Assembly (NCBI GenBank): GCA_964621345.1
Contig: CAZUON010000023.1
Coordinates: 1 to 47,072, forward strand
Direction: 5' to 3'
Source of the DNA: Glaciecola sp964621345
Lineage (GTDB): Bacteria; Pseudomonadota; Gammaproteobacteria; Enterobacterales; Alteromonadaceae
Length of the DNA stretch: 47,072 nt
A program made the translations under genes and the position numbers. Shown here one piece after another: positions 44,464-47,072 of this stretch (within the stretch, counting starts at the first letter, position 1; every line of letters starts with the position of its first letter). The notes under the pieces were generated by a model. That model made no database searches. It was not told where the DNA came from and worked only from the letters and a program-made list of their open reading frames with translations.

Positions 44464-44841
44464 CTAATTAACTCGCCATGGCGGATGAAGTCTATTTTCT
44501 CCGGCCCAATAGAGCTTTATCTTATTGCCAGAAGGGTCTCTCAAAACAGCCTCTCTCCACAAATAGCGTTGGTTCTCAGGTTGTTGCTCAAAAACGATCC
44601 CTTTGTTAACCAAATCCTCATACCATTCATCCAACTTCTCATGTTCGAAGTAAATAATCGCACCATTGCAAAAGTCACCTTGTTCGAGAGAGAGTGAAAA
44701 TGACGCGCTGCCAGTTTTACATTCAAATCTTGCATAATGGGGAGTATCGACAATTTGAAGAAAGCCAAGCTGAATATAGAACTCAGAAGCTTCTTTCATG
44801 TTTTTAACTGGTAACGTTACCTGATTTAAATTCAAGAGCAT
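44464..44841 (-). CDS. VOC family protein at the integron boundary
   Basis: This 125-residue glyoxalase-fold protein has LNQVTLPVKNMKEASEFYIQLGF at the N-terminus and REAVLRDPSGNKIKLYWAGE near the end. The C-terminal NRLHPPWRV ending resembles VOC proteins I associate with integron cassettes, though I cannot check this. AAAGGAT lies just before the ATG. It begins 23 bp after the last attC site, in cassette-like position and orientation, but no attC follows it: its stop is 14 bp from the next gene. It is either the first chromosomal gene after the array or a last cassette that lost its attC. Confidence 0.85.
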   Translation of the reverse strand: MLLNLNQVTLPVKNMKEASEFYIQLGFLQIVDTPHYARFECKTGSASFSLSLEQGDFCNGAIIYFEHEKLDEWYEDLVNKGIVFEQQPENQRYLWREAVLRDPSGNKIKLYWAGENRLHPPWRVN

Positions 44842-44863
44842 TTATCCTTTATTACGCCGCATT

Positions 44864-45012
44864 GCCTAACATACCTATTACTGTGAATAGTATCCATGAG
44901 CCGACGAAAATTTTTCGCAATTTAGTAAATTTGGAGTTTAATTTGTGGAAGATTATTAGTACTTATTGCTGTAAAGAGGAAAAGCAGTCCGACAACAAGC
45001 GTTTGTTATGCC
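44864..45012 (-). other. attC recombination site after the beta-lactamase cassette
   Basis: Read on the minus strand, the site opens with GGCATAACAAACGC right after the beta-lactamase stop and closes with GTTAGGC (44870-44864), a perfect GTTRRRY box. The outer ends pair (GCxTAACAxAC on both arms). The centre holds a near-palindrome of the CGAAAA/TTTTCG type. At about 149 bp it is slightly long for attC. Confidence 0.78.
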
Positions 45013-45014
45013 AA

Positions 45015-45776
45015 TCATTGCTGAACAATTTTAAGAGCATTGAACGCTTTCATTGTAAGATCTTTTCTCAACGCCAAATCTGAACGTTGCTTTATTTCAA
45101 TGTGGTTTGCAAAAAACCATGTTTGTTCATTAGTAACAAGATAACCAACATACCAACCATCCTTGCCTGACCAGCCTGTTTTTGACCAGATCTTTATCTG
45201 ATTATTGCTCTCTGACAGCATAATATTCTTTAGTGTATCAATATGTTGTTTCTGAATTGGTAGATTCTCAGCATACAATTTACGCAAGAAACTAATTTGA
45301 TCTTTTACAGAGACCCTTAGGTCACCATCAAGCCAGAATCGTGTAATCTCATTGCCGGTTTGTTGGTTTCCGTAGTCAAAGTCTTTAAGGTACTCATGAT
45401 ATTTTACGTCGCCCACTTTCTTCGCATAGCGTTGATAACACCATACGCATGAGTATTGAAAGGCCGTTTTAAGTGTTTGGTCTTTATTCCATGGCTCGTA
45501 TTCTCGCTCTACACCATCCCAAGCAATGACTTCAGAAGCATCTTTAATCAACCCCTCCTCTAGTATGATAAGAGTATTAGGTATTTTAAACGTTGAAGCA
45601 GGGATGAAGCCTTCTTTGTTATTAACGTTGTATTGAAACGTGTGTTTCCCATCAGCGGATTCAATGAGCAGTGAACCATCAACATTATTAACCTTATAAA
45701 GGCTTTCTATCTCATCGTCTACCGCATAAATGCTGATTGAGAAAGCCCATATAACAAGTAGTATAAAATACTTCAT
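45015..45776 (-). CDS. Class D (OXA-type) beta-lactamase in an integron cassette
   Basis: This 253-residue exported protein has all class D serine beta-lactamase motifs. A signal peptide ends near IYA (18). The active-site S61-T-F-K64 provides the nucleophile and the lysine that is carboxylated in the family. S109-C-V111, Y135-G-N137, W148 in FWLDGDLRVS, and K199-T-G201 in KTGWSG follow in the expected order and spacing. The similarity to known OXA enzymes is moderate, so spectrum cannot be stated. ATG 45776 is chosen because it starts the signal peptide; an upstream in-frame start would add 25 unlikely residues running into the attC region. It is the last complete cassette before the array end. 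Confidence 0.93.
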   Translation of the reverse strand: MKYFILLVIWAFSISIYAVDDEIESLYKVNNVDGSLLIESADGKHTFQYNVNNKEGFIPASTFKIPNTLIILEEGLIKDASEVIAWDGVEREYEPWNKDQTLKTAFQYSCVWCYQRYAKKVGDVKYHEYLKDFDYGNQQTGNEITRFWLDGDLRVSVKDQISFLRKLYAENLPIQKQHIDTLKNIMLSESNNQIKIWSKTGWSGKDGWYVGYLVTNEQTWFFANHIEIKQRSDLALRKDLTMKAFNALKIVQQ

Positions 45777-45814
45777 ATCTATCACGATCTTAATGTGTGG
45801 ATGGCATAATTGTA

Positions 45815-45912
45815 AACTAACCGGCAATAATACTGCGTTAAAGTGTAACACCGCAGTGTAATTGTCCCAGTGAGCCCGCTTTTTGGCGAACGACTTAAGC
45901 GTTTAGTTAAGC
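45815..45912 (-). other. Degenerate attC-like site between methyltransferase and beta-lactamase
   Basis: On the minus strand a perfect RYYYAAC box (GCTTAAC, 45912-45906) overlaps the methyltransferase end. The best partner is GTTAGTT (45821-45815), one mismatch from GTTRRRY. Inner arms pair poorly, although a small ACAC-TGCG-GTGT hairpin is present. The site may have decayed or been rearranged. Confidence 0.45.
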
Positions 45913-46499
45913 TTTATCGTCTCGTACCTTACTCTTTTTTTTGCAATATAGTAATTATTACCATCGTCTGAAGCTGTGCGTAAGAGTTGCAGATCAGCAG
46001 ATGATAATGCTTGTACATACTTATCTACGCCGAGAGAAATAGACTCTTCTCCAGTCAAAATGTCATTCCATTTTCCCATTTGGATTGGGGCGGAAAAAAG
46101 AAACTGACCTCCAGGAGCCAAGATCTCTCCAACTCTTCTAATCATAGCAAGCTGCGCCGATTCTTTTAGAAGAAAGATAATTCCTACTGCAATTACGCCG
46201 TCATATTCTTCATCGAAGAAATCAGAGTGCTCCACTGATTCGCATTTGGCAGGCACATCTGGGAAATTTCCTGTAAATGCGCGAATCATTGACTTTGATG
46301 CATCAACTGCAAACACTGAGTGTCCTGATTCAATCACTGTTTGGGTTACAGGAATACCGTCACCACATCCAATATCAAGAACTTTTGAAGGAGTATCTAA
46401 GGATTTTGACCATTCTCGAAATAAAGAAATGCCAAGAGATTTATTTCTTACCGAGATAAACTCTGGTGCTATTTTTTCGTATCCGTTAGAAAAGTCCAT
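45903..46499 (-). CDS. Class I SAM-dependent methyltransferase (integron cassette)
   Basis: The 198-residue protein has the Rossmann methyltransferase core: motif I VLDIGCGDGIPV (about 42-53), the acidic SAM-ribose contact FAVDASKSM, and the motif IV region GVIAVGIIFLL, then a late LAPGGQFLFSAPI strand. The N-terminus (YEKIAPEFISVRNKS) is typical of small standalone methyltransferases. The substrate cannot be inferred. It starts 26 bp after the attC crossover point at 46531 and ends within the next attC-like site, as cassette genes do. Confidence 0.88.
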   Translation of the reverse strand: MDFSNGYEKIAPEFISVRNKSLGISLFREWSKSLDTPSKVLDIGCGDGIPVTQTVIESGHSVFAVDASKSMIRAFTGNFPDVPAKCESVEHSDFFDEEYDGVIAVGIIFLLKESAQLAMIRRVGEILAPGGQFLFSAPIQMGKWNDILTGEESISLGVDKYVQALSSADLQLLRTASDDGNNYYIAKKRVRYETIKLN

Positions 46500-46524
46500 G
46501 GCTTCACTTATAGTCGATTATGCT

Positions 46525-46595
46525 GCCCAACGCCTCGCATCAGCGGCAAGCGCGCGTCGCGGGCATGCTTGGCCGACTGCATGCCTTTGTTATTT
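46525..46595 (-). other. attC recombination site after the small membrane protein cassette
   Basis: This 71-bp imperfect palindrome reads, on the minus strand, from ATAACAAAGGC to GTTGGGC (46531-46525, a perfect GTTRRRY). The arms GCATGCAGTCGGCCAAGC and GCTTGCCGCTGATGC pair with unpaired extrahelical bases, the hallmark of attC hairpins. The stop codon of the upstream ORF lies inside the first box. Confidence 0.85.
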
Positions 46596-46880
46596 TGGTT
46601 TTGCACCGGACACCTTCCTGAATGCTGAAACGGCTAAACCAACAAAACCAGCGACTAAAGTAAACTGCCCAATCATCATCAATCCAAATTTATCTAACAG
46701 CGCTAGTTCTTCAGAGAATATTGGATGCCAAATATAAACTAGCGTTAAGTTAGCAGGAAATAATAGAACTTTGTAGCCCGGAAGAGGACCAGCAATCACA
46801 TCAAAAAGGCTCCAATGTAAGGTAAACGTAATGGTCCCTATTACAACCGACACTAAACCAGAATAAAGAGCTATTCTCAT
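46590..46880 (-). CDS. Small membrane protein of unknown function (integron cassette)
   Basis: I do not recognise this 96-residue protein. It has three hydrophobic segments (about 5-25, 33-52 and 65-87), with the motif FSEELALLDKFG between the second and third and a basic tail. The start is ATG 46880; a longer in-frame reading would run into the flanking attC. Its TAA stop overlaps the R'' box of the 46525-46595 attC. No obvious ribosome-binding site is present, as is frequent for cassette genes. Confidence 0.68.
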   Translation of the reverse strand: MRIALYSGLVSVVIGTITFTLHWSLFDVIAGPLPGYKVLLFPANLTLVYIWHPIFSEELALLDKFGLMMIGQFTLVAGFVGLAVSAFRKVSGAKPK

Positions 46881-46903
46881 TGTTTTCAACTGATGCTTCG
46901 ACC

Positions 46904-47014
46904 CGTACAACTTTAAGCTAAAAGCCAAGTATTTGGCGCACACAATGTCGAAGGCTCGCAGTATGACTGCCCCTTAGAGCACCCGCTAGTACTTGGCTAA
47001 ATTGTTTGTTATGC
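46904..47014 (-). other. attC recombination site near the right edge
   Basis: This 111-bp site reads, on the minus strand, from GCATAACAAAC to GTTGTAC (46910-46904; one mismatch to GTTRRRY). Inner arms TTTAGCCAAGTACTAGCG and CGCCAAATACTTGGCTTTT pair well, and a perfect GCAGT-ACTGC hairpin lies in the variable centre. The length resembles VCR-type chromosomal integron sites. Confidence 0.8.
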
Positions 47015-47020
47015 GCCTTG

Positions 47021-47071
47021 TTAGCTACTGATCTTTGAGTCACGTTCAATCACCCAACATCTACTATTATT
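47021..47071 (-). CDS. C-terminal end of a further cassette ORF (partial)
   Basis: An open frame enters from the right edge and ends at TAA (47023-47021), 6 bp before the attC at 46904-47014, the position expected of a cassette gene. Only 16 residues are visible (ending RCWVIERDSKISS), too few to identify. It could be a chance open frame. Confidence 0.4.
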   Translation of the reverse strand, partial: NNSRCWVIERDSKISS

Positions 47072-47072
47072 G

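Larger units (their letters stand above)
44864..47072 (-). mobile_element. Distal end of an integron gene-cassette array (continues past the window)
   Basis: Four short ORFs, all on the minus strand, are separated by imperfect palindromes with attC-type boxes. Sites at 46904-47014, 46525-46595 and 44864-45012 are convincing and one at 45815-45912 is degenerate. Crossover points estimated from the GTTRRRY boxes give cassettes of about 379 bp (membrane protein), 710 bp (methyltransferase) and 951 bp (class D beta-lactamase). Each holds one ORF that starts soon after the boundary. The integrase gene and attI must lie beyond 47072. Mixed, unrelated cargo and the attC lengths suggest a sedentary chromosomal integron. 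Confidence 0.8.

Noticed and set aside
45777..45851. 25-residue N-terminal extension of the beta-lactamase
   Set aside because: It precedes a normal signal peptide and overlaps the attC-like region.
46881..46943. N-terminal extension of the small cassette membrane protein
   Set aside because: The extension runs into the attC at 46904-47014, and the ATG at 46880 gives a sensible cassette layout.

Overview
The window looks like chromosome from a marine gammaproteobacterium, most likely an alteromonad. This rests on near-E. coli-like housekeeping proteins and gene orders (recO-pdxJ-acpS, relA next to mazG, xerD-dsbC, and lptD-surA-pdxA-rsmA-apaG-apaH divergent from djlA), plus a complete marine proteobacterial sortase locus. 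The genus is an inference; no rRNA gene, tRNA gene or CRISPR array was seen.

Positions 1-7900 hold a minus-strand housekeeping block: recJ, recO, pdxJ, acpS, rlmD and relA, ending in a mazG-like gene that keeps only the C-terminal half of MazG. Positions 7966-16710 form an accessory block lying where dsbC and recJ adjoin in E. coli. It contains a membrane-anchored FMN glutamate-synthase-like protein and the dedicated sortase system: sensor kinase pdsS, response regulator pdsR, OmpA-like pdsO, one VIT/VWA substrate with a C-terminal LPQTST sorting signal, and the sortase. pdsR-pdsS and pdsO-substrate-sortase diverge from a 245-bp regulatory region, and an intrinsic terminator lies between pdsO and the substrate gene.

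Positions 16747-30300 return to core genes: dsbC, xerD and djlA, then the outer-membrane biogenesis operon lptD-surA-pdxA-rsmA-apaG-apaH with overlapping reading frames, a chemoreceptor, lysC and a secreted DUF192 protein. Positions 30434-40415 carry metabolic genes: acnB, a secreted PQQ-type sugar dehydrogenase, a small membrane protein, fadD, an SRPBCC protein, an AEC permease, a secreted M17 aminopeptidase and a VOC protein.

Positions 40475-44841 hold chrA, four small membrane proteins of unknown function, a GNAT acetyltransferase, a cold-shock/DUF1294 fusion and a VOC protein.

From 44864 to the right edge the DNA is the distal end of an integron gene-cassette array read on the minus strand. 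Three convincing attC-like sites and one degenerate one delimit cassettes for a small membrane protein, a methyltransferase and a class D (OXA-type) beta-lactamase. A fourth, partial cassette ORF runs off the edge. The integron integrase is not in this window and would be expected beyond 47072.
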